From an uncultured Eubacteriales bacterium (GTDB lineage: Bacteria > Bacillota > Clostridia > Oscillospirales > Acutalibacteraceae), in NCBI GenBank assembly GCA_910577755.1, contig CAJTNL010000001.1, positions 82,566 through 146,565 on the forward strand: a stretch of 64,000 nt of DNA. Direction: 5' to 3'. The notes beneath the pieces were generated by a model. That model worked only from the letters and a program-made list of their open reading frames with translations. It made no database searches and was not told where the DNA came from. The position numbers and the translations under genes were made by a program. Position 1 is the first letter of the stretch. The number at the start of each line of letters is the position of its first letter. Shown here one piece after another: positions 27,355-36,652 of this stretch.

Positions 27355-28476
27355 ATGGATACACGATTTCTGTATCTTTGTAAAAGCATTTTGCTTTGCA
27401 TCCTAACCATTTTATGTGCATTGGGCATTTTATTATTTCCTGCTGATGTTTCTAAAGGAGCCTTAAACGGCATGAACTACTGCCTATATACCTTAATTCC
27501 ATCGCTGTTTCCGTTCATGGTACTATCGTCATTTATAGTAAATTCCAGAGCTTCATATTTATTAGCAAAAATTTTACATCCAATCACTCAATTTTTCTTT
27601 TACTTACCCGGCAGTGCCGGCGCTGTCATCGTTATGAGCATGGTTGGCGGATATCCCATTGGTGCACGAGGATGTATGTCTTTATTAAATCAAAGGGTCA
27701 TTACACAGAAGCAAGCGCAGCGAATGTTATGCTTTTGTGTTAATGCTGGACCTGCATTTATCATCACTGTAGTAGGCAGCGTATTGTTTCAAAACACATT
27801 ATTGGGCGTTTTGATTTTCTTTTCTCAGATAGTCGCTATGCTAATCATAGGTATTACCCTTGGTCTAACCGCCCGTCTCCGCCAAGAAAACTTTATAAAC
27901 GCTACAGCTGCGCCGGCATGCTGCGATTCTCCTTTCGTTGAATCTACTTTAGACGCTTCCCGCAGTTTGTTTAATATGTGTGCCTTTGTTATATTGTTTT
28001 CTTCTTTATTATCTTTACTCCGTTCAATCGGAATTGCGCAAGGCATTTGCCGGCTGCTACTGCAATTACAAATCCCTGCTTCCATCTCTGCTTCTTTGCT
28101 TTCTATTTTAACGGAAATAACCAGTGGCTGTGTAGATACAGCCGTACTGCATGCGCCTATAACGCTGCTGACATTCGGTCTTGGTTTTGGTGGATTTTGT
28201 GTGCATTTTCAAATATTTTCAATTATAAAAAGCGGTATGTCAAAATTAAAATTTGTTTTATTTCGTTTATTTCATGGTATTGTTGCCGCACTGATTTTTA
28301 CAGTATTTTTACCATTGTTACCCGATTCCCCTGTTTCGGTATTTAGTAATACAAACCAAACAATATCCGGTACTCTTTCTTATTCTATTCCCGCAGGAAT
28401 CGCTCTTGCAGTATGCTGTATTATTTTTCTGTTTTCCGTCAGTTTTGAACGCAACAATCCATTTGTAAAAAGGTAG
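27355..28476 (+). CDS. ylbJ: Sporulation integral membrane protein YlbJ
   Basis: 373 residues, eight or so membrane helices, nucleoside-recognition (Gate) type. Conserved stretches: LYTLIPSLFPFMVLSSF, VVGGYPIGARG (here MVGGYPIGARGCMSLL) and NAGPAFIITVVG. ATG behind GGAGAG. YlbJ is needed for spore coat/cortex formation in Bacillus. It is transcribed divergently from yqfC. Stop codon is TAG. Confidence 0.9.
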   Translation: MDTRFLYLCKSILLCILTILCALGILLFPADVSKGALNGMNYCLYTLIPSLFPFMVLSSFIVNSRASYLLAKILHPITQFFFYLPGSAGAVIVMSMVGGYPIGARGCMSLLNQRVITQKQAQRMLCFCVNAGPAFIITVVGSVLFQNTLLGVLIFFSQIVAMLIIGITLGLTARLRQENFINATAAPACCDSPFVESTLDASRSLFNMCAFVILFSSLLSLLRSIGIAQGICRLLLQLQIPASISASLLSILTEITSGCVDTAVLHAPITLLTFGLGFGGFCVHFQIFSIIKSGMSKLKFVLFRLFHGIVAALIFTVFLPLLPDSPVSVFSNTNQTISGTLSYSIPAGIALAVCCIIFLFSVSFERNNPFVKR

Positions 28477-28536
28477 AAAAACGTAAAAAACAATGATATA
28501 ATAAAGATCATAAAGATCACAAAGGAGATATTCCAC

Positions 28537-28749
28537 ATGGCAAATACAGATTTGTACGGTTTAAAAATTGAACCTAACTGCGAATATTGCAGCAACAATA
28601 GAACCCCCAATCTATTACCGACCTGCTCTGTCAACTGCAAAATTGATGAAAAAGGAAAATGTAAAAAATTTAGCTATGATCCTCTTATGAGGACACCGAA
28701 AAACCCACCGCCTTTGGCAGACTTTACAAAAGAAGATTTTAAACTTTAG
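28537..28749 (+). CDS. Small Cys-rich protein
   Basis: 70 residues, ATG behind AAAGGAG. Two Cys pairs (CEYCSNN and CSVNCK) plus a later Cys suggest a zinc ribbon, and the tail KYDPLxRxP-like stretch (FSYDPLMRTPKNPPPLADFTKEDFKL) is familiar from conserved clostridial hypotheticals. Function unknown. It ends in TAG, right before a strong terminator. Confidence 0.75.
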   Translation: MANTDLYGLKIEPNCEYCSNNRTPNLLPTCSVNCKIDEKGKCKKFSYDPLMRTPKNPPPLADFTKEDFKL

Positions 28750-28759
28750 TCCTTAACCG

Positions 28760-28794
28760 GACAGGCGCACCGCCTAATAGGCGGTGCGCCTGTC
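28760..28794 (+). terminator. Strong terminator
   Basis: GC-rich perfect stem GACAGGCGCACCGCC / GGCGGTGCGCCTGTC with a short loop, followed by TTTT, 11 bases after the small Cys-rich gene. Confidence 0.92.
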
Positions 28795-29788
28795 TTTTGG
28801 AATGTCTTATAAAATCAATAAGCCTACAGGAGAAACTATTCTCCGTAAGCTAATTCACTTACTGATAAGCAATTTTTATCCACTTATTGTATAAATATTC
28901 AATTTATACAATAAAGATGTTTTTATTTTTTAACGTTTCTACTTACTATATTCTATGAAAAATCATAAGATCTCACCCCATACTTTTTTATGCTTTTTCC
29001 TCTTGCATCCTCTGTAACCTCTTTTACATACTCGACACATAACTCACATTTATTTGTTAACTCATAATATCCTTTTTCCTGCACAAAATTTTATTCTTTT
29101 GTCTTTTACCTACATTGTGTTTTCACTCTTATCATAGTAGTTTTAAAATTTTCAATTTCTTACAATAAATGCAGTCAATTTTGGATTTACTTTCATCAAT
29201 GCTAAATTAAAAATTTATTTTAGGTAAAATTATGAAAGTATACTAATAATAAGAATATAAACAAAATTTCTGTAAATTTTTACTATTTCAACAGAAAAAT
29301 TAGCTTTTTTTTCAATGATATGGTATACATCTTAACATAATTATGCCACTACTAAAAAAAATAATACTTTTGAGCAAATCTTTTCAACGTTATCAACATA
29401 GTTTTCCACAATTTTATATAGGACATACCTTGCTTTTTCTAAGTTTTCAACAGCAAAATTCCATTTTATTTTCAAGTTCGTGTGGAAAATTATAAAAGAT
29501 TTTAGTTTACATAACCTATTTTCCTGAATATTATACTTTCAAACTATTCTATAAAATGGGATAAAAGTTTTCACAAGCAATATTACAAACATTACCAGAC
29601 ATAAAACAATTTTCCCACTCAAATAAACGCACATCCGCATAATAAATATCTATAAACTCACCGTAGCTATCATCAAACTAGTAATAACTAACACAATAGG
29701 TACAGACAGATTAAACTACCTCTCAAGCAGTCACAATAAGCAAAAACAATTTATTATACCAGATGCGCCCCCTGTATTCCCTCAACAT
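28795..29788. other. 1-kb AT-rich gap between convergent genes
   Basis: No reading frame or RNA gene that I can support. Between 29381 and 29489 there are several near-matches to the DnaA box TTATCCACA: TTATCAACA (29390), TTTTCCACA (29402), TTTTCAACA (29444) and TGTGGAAAA (29481, reverse). See findings. Confidence 0.5.
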
Positions 29789-29818
29789 AAAAAACGGATG
29801 AATATTCATCCGTTTTTT
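29789..29818 (-). terminator. Terminator of thrS
   Basis: Perfect palindrome of two 15-base arms, AAAAAACGGATGAAT / ATTCATCCGTTTTTT, three bases after the thrS stop. Confidence 0.9.
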
Positions 29819-29821
29819 ATG

Positions 29822-31762
29822 TTATTTCGCTTTCGTCACAATCTCCTGTTGTATTTTAGCCAAAAACTCTGCTACAAGCATACTACCCAAATCTCCATCT
29901 TTACGACTGCGAACGGAAACAGTTCCTTCTTCAACCTCTTTATCACCAATCACGAGCATATATGGAATTTTCTCAAGTTGCGCTTCACGGATCTTATAGC
30001 CTATTTTTTCGCTTCTTGTATCACAAGTTACACGTACACCACTGATGCTTAATTTTGCTTCCACCTTTTTTGCCTGATCAATCAGACGGTCGCTGATGGG
30101 TAGTACTCGTACCTGTTCAGGCATCAGCCACGTTGGCAATGCGCCTGCGTATTTTTCCAACAGCAACGCCAGCGTTCTTTCATAACAACCAATTGAGGAA
30201 CGATGAATAATATATGGATGTTTCTTGGTTCCGTCGGCATCTACATATTCCATACCAAACTTTTCCGCTAACATCTGGTCAATCTGAATCGTAATCAGGG
30301 TATCCTCTTTACCATGCACGTTTTTAATTTGTACATCTAACTTTGGTCCATAAAACGCTGCTTCACCAACACCAATTACATAAGGTATATCTAAATCCTT
30401 GAGAATACGTTCCATCGTACCTTGCGCCTCATTCCACTGCTCTTGTGTGCCGATATACTTTTCTCGGTTTTCGGGATCCCATTGAGAAAATCGATAGGAT
30501 ACATCCTCGTAAAGACCTAATGTATTAAGCATATAGATGACCAAATCTAAGCAGTTTTTGAACTCATCTTCCAGCTGTTGAGGGGTACACATTAAATGAC
30601 CCTCGGAAAGGGTAAACTGACGAACACGAATTAAACCATGCATCTCTCCTGAAGCCTCATTGCGGAACAGGGTAGAGGTTTCATTATAACGCAACGGTAG
30701 ATCACGATAAGAGCGCGGTTTGCTTAGATATGCCTGATATTGGAACGGGCAAGTCATAGGGCGAAGTGCAAAAACCTCATCATCCTTTTCTGGATTTCCA
30801 AGCACAAACATTCCATCCTGATAATGATCCCAGTGACCAGAAATCTTATATAAGTCACTCTTTGCCATATATGGCGTTTTGGTCAGCTGCCAACCGCGGC
30901 GCTGCTCCTCATCTTCAACAAAACGGCTAAGAAGCTGAATAACTCTTGCGCCATTTGGCAACAAAATCGGCAACCCTTGCCCAATATAGTCTACCGTTGT
31001 AAAGTAGCCTAGCTGACGGCCGAGTAAATTATGATCGCGTTTTTTTGCTTCCTCAATACGCTCTAGATATTCTTCCAATTCTGAGGTTTTTGGAAAAGCG
31101 ATTCCGTATATACGCTGCAGCGCCTTGTTTTTAGCATCTCCACGCCAGTAAGCCGCAGTGGCGCTAGTTAGCCTGATAGCCTTGAGATTTGCAGTAGACA
31201 TCAAATGAGGACCAGCGCAAAGGTCTGTAAACTCTCCCTGTTTGTAAAAACTGATTGCTTCACCGTTACTAGCATGCTCTGCAATCAATTCTACTTTATA
31301 GGTTTGATTTTGCTCTTTCATCAACTCCATAGCCTCATTTGCCGGCAATTCAAAGCGTTCAATTGACAAACCCTCTTTAATGATTTTTTTAATCTCTGCT
31401 TCAATCTTTGGCATATCCTCCTGGGTTAACGGGCGCGATAGATCAATATCATAATAAAAACCGTTGTCAATCGCAGGACCAATTGCCAGTTTTGCCTCAG
31501 GAAACAACCGTTTCACAGCTTGTGCCAATACATGAGAAGCTGTATGCCAATATGCCTTTTTACCTTCCTCTTCCGAAAACGTAAGAATTTCCAATTGACA
31601 ATCTTCGGTAATTGGCGTACGCAAATCCACTACGTTTCCATTCACTTTACCTGCACATGCCGCTTTATAAAGACCCGCTCCAATTGATTTTGCGATTTCC
31701 GCAACAGAAGTTCCTTTATCAAATTCTTTTATATCGCCTTTTAAACTTACTTTTACGCTCAT
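29822..31762 (-). CDS. thrS: Threonyl-tRNA synthetase
   Basis: 646 residues with all domains: TGS (1-62), the second additional domain with HTASHVLAQAVKR, HxxxH zinc-type editing residues and HASNGEAISFY. The class II catalytic core contains RPMTCPFQYQ, FRNEASGEMHGLIRVRQFTLSEGH and HRSSIGCYER. A C-terminal anticodon-binding domain follows. Regulated by the T-box leader directly upstream. ATG at 31762. Confidence 0.97.
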   Translation of the reverse strand: MSVKVSLKGDIKEFDKGTSVAEIAKSIGAGLYKAACAGKVNGNVVDLRTPITEDCQLEILTFSEEEGKKAYWHTASHVLAQAVKRLFPEAKLAIGPAIDNGFYYDIDLSRPLTQEDMPKIEAEIKKIIKEGLSIERFELPANEAMELMKEQNQTYKVELIAEHASNGEAISFYKQGEFTDLCAGPHLMSTANLKAIRLTSATAAYWRGDAKNKALQRIYGIAFPKTSELEEYLERIEEAKKRDHNLLGRQLGYFTTVDYIGQGLPILLPNGARVIQLLSRFVEDEEQRRGWQLTKTPYMAKSDLYKISGHWDHYQDGMFVLGNPEKDDEVFALRPMTCPFQYQAYLSKPRSYRDLPLRYNETSTLFRNEASGEMHGLIRVRQFTLSEGHLMCTPQQLEDEFKNCLDLVIYMLNTLGLYEDVSYRFSQWDPENREKYIGTQEQWNEAQGTMERILKDLDIPYVIGVGEAAFYGPKLDVQIKNVHGKEDTLITIQIDQMLAEKFGMEYVDADGTKKHPYIIHRSSIGCYERTLALLLEKYAGALPTWLMPEQVRVLPISDRLIDQAKKVEAKLSISGVRVTCDTRSEKIGYKIREAQLEKIPYMLVIGDKEVEEGTVSVRSRKDGDLGSMLVAEFLAKIQQEIVTKAK

Positions 31763-31789
31763 AATGATAACTCTCCTTTATTTATAAAA

Positions 31790-32040
31790 ATAAAAAACCC
31801 GTCCCATATAAGGGACGAGTAATAACTCTCGTGATTCCACCCAAATTCAACAAAACCAAAGTTTTGCCCTCTTTGCAGGCCGATAACGAAACCTAACCGG
31901 TATACCTTTCTCTAGTAAGATGTTCGGTATACTGCTCCAAGGCGGTAACTTTGTTTCTGTTTTACGGCGGACACTCTCAGCCTATGGTATCCATTCTCTG
32001 ACGCTCAACCTATGAAACAAAGCTTCCTCTTCAACACATA
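31790..32040 (-). promoter_or_regulatory. T-box leader of thrS
   Basis: On the minus strand, the 5' part can form a stem with CTTTGTTTC / GAAACAAAG as base, followed by a GTATACC/GGTATAC hairpin. Then comes the T-box core GGGTGGAATCACG (31828-31842) and an intrinsic terminator CGTCCC-TTATAT-GGGACG with TTTTTT (31800-31817). The layout is classic for a tRNA-sensing leader; an ACC triplet near GGATACCATAGG could be the Thr specifier, but I did not resolve the fold. Confidence 0.85.
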
Positions 32041-32166
32041 TTTTTTATTGCATTTTTATGTTTATATGGTATCATTTTTAAACAAAAAAGTCAAGTATAT
32101 CAAATACTACTGTCTTTGGCCCAACCACTCCCATGTTCCATATACAATTATATAAGAAATATATTC

Positions 32167-32196
32167 TTGACATGGTAGTATAAAAAGTAATACAAT
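32167..32196 (+). promoter_or_regulatory. Promoter for rny
   Basis: TTGACA (32167-32172), 18-base spacer, TACAAT (32191-32196), 111 bases before the start of rny. Confidence 0.6.
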
Positions 32197-32306
32197 AACA
32201 AATAGGTATCTCTAACATTATTTTAGTAAAAACGCAGTTTTACTTACATAACTTTCATGAACAAAAATAAAAATTAACAAAAAAAATCAAGGAGGTGCAC
32301 GCAGGA

Positions 32307-33875
32307 ATGAACGCAGTTGGGATTGCGATTATTATATGTATAGCGGTTAGTCTAATCATTGTTGCAGCAGTCGGTGTAATAGCATTTATTGCCGGCAGCT
32401 CTCATAGAAAAAAAACAGCCGAGGCAGTAATCGGTTCTGCAGAAAATGAAGCGAAAAAAATACTTGAAGAAGCAATTAAAGCCGCTGAGGCAAAGAAAAA
32501 AGAGGTCGTGTTAGAAGGCAAAGAGGAGGTTCACCAGTTTCGTAACGAGTCTGAAAAAGAACTTGCAGACCGTCGTAAAGAAGTACAGCGCCGGGAACGA
32601 CGCATGCAGCAAAAAGAAGAAGCTATTGATAGAAAAATGGAGAGCCTTGAGCACAAAGAAGAAAACATTGCCGATATGAAACAACAAGCTGAAGCATTAT
32701 TGGCAGAAGCAGAAGGTATAAAAGCGAATCAATATGAAGCGTTAGAGCGTATTTCCGGTTTGTCTATAGAACAAGCAAAGGATTTCTTGCTAAAGAAATT
32801 AGAAAACGAGCTGGTTCACGAAAAAGCGGCTAAAATTATGGAAATTGAACAACAGACAAGAGAGGATGCTGAAAAAACAGCAAGAGAAATTATTACGCTG
32901 GCTATACAGCGCTGTGCGGCAGATCATGTTGCTGAGGCAACAATTTCTGTTGTACCATTGCCGAATGATGAAATGAAAGGGCGCATCATTGGTCGTGAGG
33001 GCCGCAACATTCGCACAATTGAAACAATGACAGGCGTTGATTTAATCATTGACGATACCCCTGAGGCTATTACCATTTCGTGTTTTGAACCAGTTCGTCG
33101 TGAGATAGCCAGAGTTGCGCTGGAAAAATTGATTGCAGACGGTCGTATTCATCCAACCCGGATTGAAGAAATGATTGAAAAGGCCCGCCGTGAAGTTGAT
33201 GCTACTATTAAGCAAGAAGGTGAGCGCGCTGTTATCGAAGCCGACGTGAACGGCATCCATCCAGAAATTGTAAAGTTGCTGGGCCGTATGAGATATCGTA
33301 CAAGCTACGGACAAAACGTACTAAACCATTCTCTTGAGGTTGCGTTTTTATCCGGTATGATGGCCTCTGAACTAGGGCTTGATCCTGCTCTTGCTCGCCG
33401 TGCCGGCTTATTGCACGACATTGGCAAAGCGCTGGACCATGAAACTGAAGGTACGCATGTCGAACTGGGGCTTGAAGTTGCCCATAAATATAAAGAACAT
33501 GAAGTTGTGATTGACGCCATTCAATCGCACCATGGCGATGTAGAACCGCTTACTATCATTGCATGTCTTGTACAAGCAGCTGACGCCGTTTCTGCGGCCA
33601 GACCCGGCGCACGCAGAGAAAATCTTGAAAACTACATCAAACGTCTGGAAAAACTTGAAAATGTTGCATCCTCCTTTGAAGGTGTAGAACGCTGCTATGC
33701 GATTCAAGCAGGAAGAGAAATCCGCATTATGGTTACACCCGAAATTATAGACGATGACAATATGGTTTTACTAGCAAGGAACATTTGTAAAAAAATTGAA
33801 AGCGATTTAGAATATCCAGGTCAAATTAAAGTCAACATGGTTCGTGAGAGCCGCGCAATTGAATACGCAAGATAA
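32307..33875 (+). CDS. rny: Ribonuclease Y
   Basis: 522 residues from the ATG at 32307, eleven bases after AAGGAGG; a GTG at 32295 is inside that site. N-terminal membrane helix (IVAAVGVIAFIAGSS), long coiled coil (about 35-200), KH domain with GREGRNIRTIE, and HD domain with HDIGKALDHETEG. RNase Y is the main mRNA-initiating endonuclease of Firmicutes, anchored at the membrane. It is followed by ymdB, as in Bacillus. Confidence 0.96.
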   Translation: MNAVGIAIIICIAVSLIIVAAVGVIAFIAGSSHRKKTAEAVIGSAENEAKKILEEAIKAAEAKKKEVVLEGKEEVHQFRNESEKELADRRKEVQRRERRMQQKEEAIDRKMESLEHKEENIADMKQQAEALLAEAEGIKANQYEALERISGLSIEQAKDFLLKKLENELVHEKAAKIMEIEQQTREDAEKTAREIITLAIQRCAADHVAEATISVVPLPNDEMKGRIIGREGRNIRTIETMTGVDLIIDDTPEAITISCFEPVRREIARVALEKLIADGRIHPTRIEEMIEKARREVDATIKQEGERAVIEADVNGIHPEIVKLLGRMRYRTSYGQNVLNHSLEVAFLSGMMASELGLDPALARRAGLLHDIGKALDHETEGTHVELGLEVAHKYKEHEVVIDAIQSHHGDVEPLTIIACLVQAADAVSAARPGARRENLENYIKRLEKLENVASSFEGVERCYAIQAGREIRIMVTPEIIDDDNMVLLARNICKKIESDLEYPGQIKVNMVRESRAIEYAR

Positions 33876-33879
33876 TGTT

Positions 33880-33919
33880 ACGGCAGATGGCACTTTAAGC
33901 AAAATCTGCCGTATTTTTT
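33880..33919 (+). terminator. Terminator after rny
   Basis: ACGGCAGAT / ATCTGCCGT with a 15-base loop and TATTTTTT, five bases past the stop. Confidence 0.85.
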
Positions 33920-34023
33920 CATAAGTGTTTCTTTATTTGAAAAATATTCATATAAATAAATTCATTTCTACATAATCATATGGTATAATAACATATATGA
34001 TAAATAGTCAACGGAGGGCATCC

Positions 34024-34812
34024 ATGAAAGTACTTGCATTAGGTGATATTATTGGAAGCATCGGCTGTAAATTTTTGCGCACGCAATTACCTTCTTTAAA
34101 ACAAGAAAAAAATATTGATTTAGTCATCGCAAATGGAGAAAACTCCGCTGATGGTAACGGCATTACTCCTGCTTCAGCTGAACACCTTTTTACAAGCGGG
34201 ATTGATGTAATTACAACTGGTAACCATGCCTTTCGCCGTAAAGAATGTTATGAATTGTACGACAGCGAAGATTATTTGCTGCGTCCCGCCAATTATCCCA
34301 ACGGTGCTCCTGGAAAAGGTATTTGTATTGTTGATAAAGGCCGCTTTCAAGCAGCTGTTATCAATTTAATGGGAGTCGTATATTTAGAGCATTTAAACTG
34401 CCCCTTTTCGATCATGGATCAATTACTACAAAAAACCTCTTTGCCAAAAATTATATTGGTGGATTTCCATGCAGAGGCAACTGGAGAAAAAGGAGGCTTT
34501 GCTTACGAATATGACGGCGCTGTTTCTGCTATTTTCGGTACACATACTCATATTCAAACCGCAGACGAGCAAATTTTACCTCTCGGTACCGGTTTCATAA
34601 CCGATCTGGGTATGACCGGTCCAAGCCGCTCTGTGTTGGGTGTAAAACCTGAGCTAATTATTAAAAAATTAAGAACTAAAATGCCAGTTCGATTCGATCT
34701 TTCCAGCGGTCTTTGTCATTTAAATGGCGTAGTATTTGAAATTGACGAAAAAACTGGAAAAACTGTTTCCATAGAAAGAATACAAATAAAACAAACAAAT
34801 TTAGATACTTGA
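34024..34812 (+). CDS. ymdB: YmdB family metallophosphoesterase
   Basis: 262 residues from the ATG at 34024 behind GGAGGG. Motifs: LALGDIIGSIG (metal), ANGENSADGNGIT, TTGNHAF, VDFHAEATGEK and GTHTHIQTADE, all diagnostic for the TIGR00282/YmdB group. The Bacillus homologue is a cyclic-nucleotide phosphodiesterase that affects biofilm decisions and interacts with RNase Y. Adjacent to rny but with its own likely promoter (TATAAT near 33982). Confidence 0.93.
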   Translation: MKVLALGDIIGSIGCKFLRTQLPSLKQEKNIDLVIANGENSADGNGITPASAEHLFTSGIDVITTGNHAFRRKECYELYDSEDYLLRPANYPNGAPGKGICIVDKGRFQAAVINLMGVVYLEHLNCPFSIMDQLLQKTSLPKIILVDFHAEATGEKGGFAYEYDGAVSAIFGTHTHIQTADEQILPLGTGFITDLGMTGPSRSVLGVKPELIIKKLRTKMPVRFDLSSGLCHLNGVVFEIDEKTGKTVSIERIQIKQTNLDT

Positions 34813-34846
34813 TATATAACCGTTCAACCGTAAACAGGAAATTAGA

Positions 34847-34875
34847 TTGAACAATAGAAATTTTCATGATATAAT
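34847..34875 (+). promoter_or_regulatory. Promoter for yloV
   Basis: TTGAAC (34847-34852), 17-base spacer, TATAAT (34870-34875), about 100 bases before yloV. Confidence 0.6.
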
Positions 34876-34976
34876 AAATGGCATATTTAATTTGTACAAT
34901 AAATTGTATCTGTGTACAGTACAATTTTAAATTCTATAAAATGCGTCTATGTAATATACATTAAGGAGTGCATAAG

Positions 34977-36650
34977 ATGATAAACGGACTGATCTTAAAA
35001 AACGCATTTATTTCAGGCGCTAATAATATTTCTAAACACAAAAACATAGTGAACGACATGAACATTTTTCCTGTACCGGACGGCGACACAGGTACAAATA
35101 TGTCTATGACAATGGCATCCGCTGCAAGCGAGCTTACTAAAATAGACTCAACTCACGCAGGTCAAATAGCACAAACAGCCGCTTCAGCCTTATTAAGAGG
35201 CGCCCGCGGTAATTCCGGCGTTATTCTTTCTCTGTTATTTCGTGGCTTTGCAAAAGGAATTGCCAATAAAGATGTTATTACCGGCGTAGATTTTGCAAAT
35301 GCATTGAGTCTTGGTGTTGAGGATGCTTATAAAGCCGTTATGAAGCCTACCGAAGGCACTATGCTTACAGTATCTCGTGTCGCATGTGAAAAAGGTAAAT
35401 CCGCCGCCGCTATTGAAGATGATCCAATATATGTCTGGTCGGCTATTTGCAAAGGAGCGGTTGAATCGTTGGAAACAACGCCCGACTTATTACCTATTTT
35501 AAAAAAGGCCGGTGTTGTGGATGCCGGAGGAAAAGGTTTGTGCTTAATATTTGAAGGTATGCTATCCGTATTTAAAGACAACATTTTAATCGCAGACGAG
35601 TTGCCTACTAAAACAGAATCAGCCAGTGATGATGAATTTTTTCGTAATGCAGCGGCAGAATTTGATCAGGATATCACTTTTACCTACTGTACAGAATTTA
35701 TTATTGGCAGAGAACAAGGTTGCCAAAAATCTCCGTTAGAATTACGCTCTTATCTTGAAAACATTGGAGATTGTGTAGTCTTAGTAGATGATGAAGAAAT
35801 CATCAAAGTACACCTGCATACTGAAAATCCAGGCAATGCGTTGCAAGAAGCTTTAACGTTTGGTCAATTGCTTACCATAAAAATTGAAAATATGAAAGAA
35901 CAACACCGTCTTGCGGCTGAAGAAAACGTGAAAGCGAAAGCAGCCCAGGCAGCAAAAAACGAAATACTGAATCCAGTTGAGCCAATAGAAGACGTGGGAT
36001 TTGTAGCTGTAGCCGCAGGAGAAGGATTAAAAGCGCTTTTCAACGATCTTGGCTGTAAACATGTTGTGAGCGGTGGACAAACAATGAATCCTAGTACAGA
36101 AGATATCATGAAAGCAATTTTGGCCACCCCCGCTAAAACAGTATTTGTTTTGCCTAATAATAAGAATATTATTTTAGCTGCTGAACAAACAATACCGTTA
36201 ATATCAGATCGTAAAGTTATAATACTAAAAACGCGCACCATACCAGAGGGAATTTCAGCGCTGCTGGCTTATGAAAGCGAGAGCACACCGGAAATCAGTG
36301 CAAATGTAATGATGAATGCTGCTAATGCTGTTAATACCGGACTAATTACATTTGCAGCGCGTGATTCAGATTTTGGCGGTAATAAAATGAAAACAGGCGA
36401 TATTCTCGGTCTACAAAACGGCAAATTAGAAATTGTTGATAAAGATGTTGTTCATGCTGTAACCAAATTAGCACGCTCCATGGTAAAACGAGAAACTTTC
36501 TTTATTACAATTATTTATGGTAAAGATGTGTCTGAATCAGAGGCTGAAGACGCATTCCAACGAATCAAATCCAAAGTAGGAAACGAGATTGAAGTCACCT
36601 TAGTAAACGGTGGTCAACCGATTTACTACTTTATACTCTCGGTTGAATAA
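34977..36650 (+). CDS. yloV: DAK2/DegV-type fatty-acid kinase-like protein YloV
   Basis: 557 residues from the ATG at 34977 (GGAG 10 bases before). The N-terminal DAK2/Dak-phosphatase domain has FPVPDGDTGTNMSMTM and RGARGNSGVILS. A middle region and C-terminal DAK1-like domain follow (AAGEGLKALF, VLPNNKNIILAAEQ). The S. aureus homologue FakA phosphorylates fatty acids held by FakB (DegV) proteins. The partner Asp23 gene (yloU) often found upstream is missing here. The recG start is 3 bases beyond its stop. Confidence 0.9.
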   Translation: MINGLILKNAFISGANNISKHKNIVNDMNIFPVPDGDTGTNMSMTMASAASELTKIDSTHAGQIAQTAASALLRGARGNSGVILSLLFRGFAKGIANKDVITGVDFANALSLGVEDAYKAVMKPTEGTMLTVSRVACEKGKSAAAIEDDPIYVWSAICKGAVESLETTPDLLPILKKAGVVDAGGKGLCLIFEGMLSVFKDNILIADELPTKTESASDDEFFRNAAAEFDQDITFTYCTEFIIGREQGCQKSPLELRSYLENIGDCVVLVDDEEIIKVHLHTENPGNALQEALTFGQLLTIKIENMKEQHRLAAEENVKAKAAQAAKNEILNPVEPIEDVGFVAVAAGEGLKALFNDLGCKHVVSGGQTMNPSTEDIMKAILATPAKTVFVLPNNKNIILAAEQTIPLISDRKVIILKTRTIPEGISALLAYESESTPEISANVMMNAANAVNTGLITFAARDSDFGGNKMKTGDILGLQNGKLEIVDKDVVHAVTKLARSMVKRETFFITIIYGKDVSESEAEDAFQRIKSKVGNEIEVTLVNGGQPIYYFILSVE

Positions 36651-36652
36651 CT

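Noticed and set aside
28795..29788. Main replication origin
   Set aside because: No dnaA, dnaN, rpmH or gidA nearby, and the boxes are imperfect; kept only as a low-interest finding.
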